Shown in pieces: positions 40,684 through 40,723 of a stretch of 40,723 nt of DNA. This DNA is from an uncultured Anaeromyxobacter sp. Its GTDB lineage: Bacteria > Myxococcota > Myxococcia > Myxococcales > Anaeromyxobacteraceae. The stretch's first letter is position 1. Each line of letters opens with the position of its first letter. A program made the translations under genes and the position numbers. The stretch lies in NCBI GenBank assembly GCA_903874275.1, contig CAIQRS010000173.1:1-40723 (forward strand). Direction: 5' to 3'. Below the pieces are notes generated by a model. That model did not search any database and was not told where the DNA came from. It saw only the letters and a program-made list of their open reading frames with translations.

Positions 40684-40723
40684 CGGCTGGGACTCCCTCC
40701 GGGAACGGCGGCAGGCCGCTCCA

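Noticed and set aside
1-40723. CRISPR arrays, tRNA or rRNA genes, complete insertion sequences
   Set aside because: No regularly spaced repeats, no cloverleaf-like sequence with a TTC-type T-loop, and no transposase with terminal repeats was seen on reading both strands.

Overview
This is a very GC-rich (roughly 70% or more), densely packed bacterial chromosome segment. G/C-ending codons, many GTG starts and some TTG starts, 4-base stop/start overlaps, a eukaryotic-type Ser/Thr kinase with TPRs, and an HNH/DUF222-like nuclease all point to a myxobacterium, most likely Anaeromyxobacter or a close relative (Myxococcota). That assignment is inferred from gene style; there is no rRNA in the window. 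I see no tRNA, rRNA, CRISPR array, complete insertion sequence or prophage.

Layout. 1-3.4 kb (+): the 3' end of a phosphomannomutase/phosphoglucomutase; a gene too short for most gene finders (971-1045) encoding a 24-residue protein with 13 lysines; an NFACT/RqcH-type protein; an SprT-like metalloprotease. 3.4-6.8 kb (-): a two-gene membrane glycosylation operon (GT87-like, YfhO-like). 6.9-8.5 kb (+): DedA and a secreted transglutaminase-like protein, running into an HNH nuclease gene on the other strand that appears damaged at its 5' end. 9.8-11.1 kb (-): a 60-residue putative DNA-binding protein and an M20 peptidase. 11.2-14.6 kb (+): argC, a secreted two-domain VOC protein, argB. 14.6-19.5 kb: MFS transporter (-), TfoX-like protein and a VapBC-type toxin-antitoxin pair (+), a secreted GlcG/HbpS protein and an AstA-like acyltransferase (-), then dtd and a HIT hydrolase (+).

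19.6-35.3 kb is one run of 16 genes on the + strand. It starts with a complete branched-chain-type ABC importer (LivG, H, M, K, F) with a long-chain acyl-CoA ligase embedded in it. A PaaK-like CoA ligase and an almost complete aromatic pathway follow: chorismate mutase aroH, tyrA, aroA, aroE, aroC, aroK, aroB, aroQ. The run ends with a GT2 glycosyltransferase. Nearly all junctions are overlaps or gaps of a few bases. Only DAHP synthase (first step) and prephenate dehydratase are absent. Import and CoA activation of carboxylic acids directly upstream of aromatic amino acid synthesis suggests, but does not prove, aryl-acid salvage.

35.3-40.7 kb (-): an OPT-family transporter, a small single-span membrane protein, and a 1005-residue Ser/Thr kinase with a periplasmic TPR region.

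Two regulatory themes recur. First, several genes that head a transcription unit and lack a Shine-Dalgarno sequence carry a -10-like hexamer (TANNNT or TATAAC) ending 6-7 nt before the start codon, suggesting leaderless mRNAs. Second, perfect GC-rich hairpins with UNCG or GNRA tetraloops sit at selected junctions: after the lysine-rich gene and between livK and livF.
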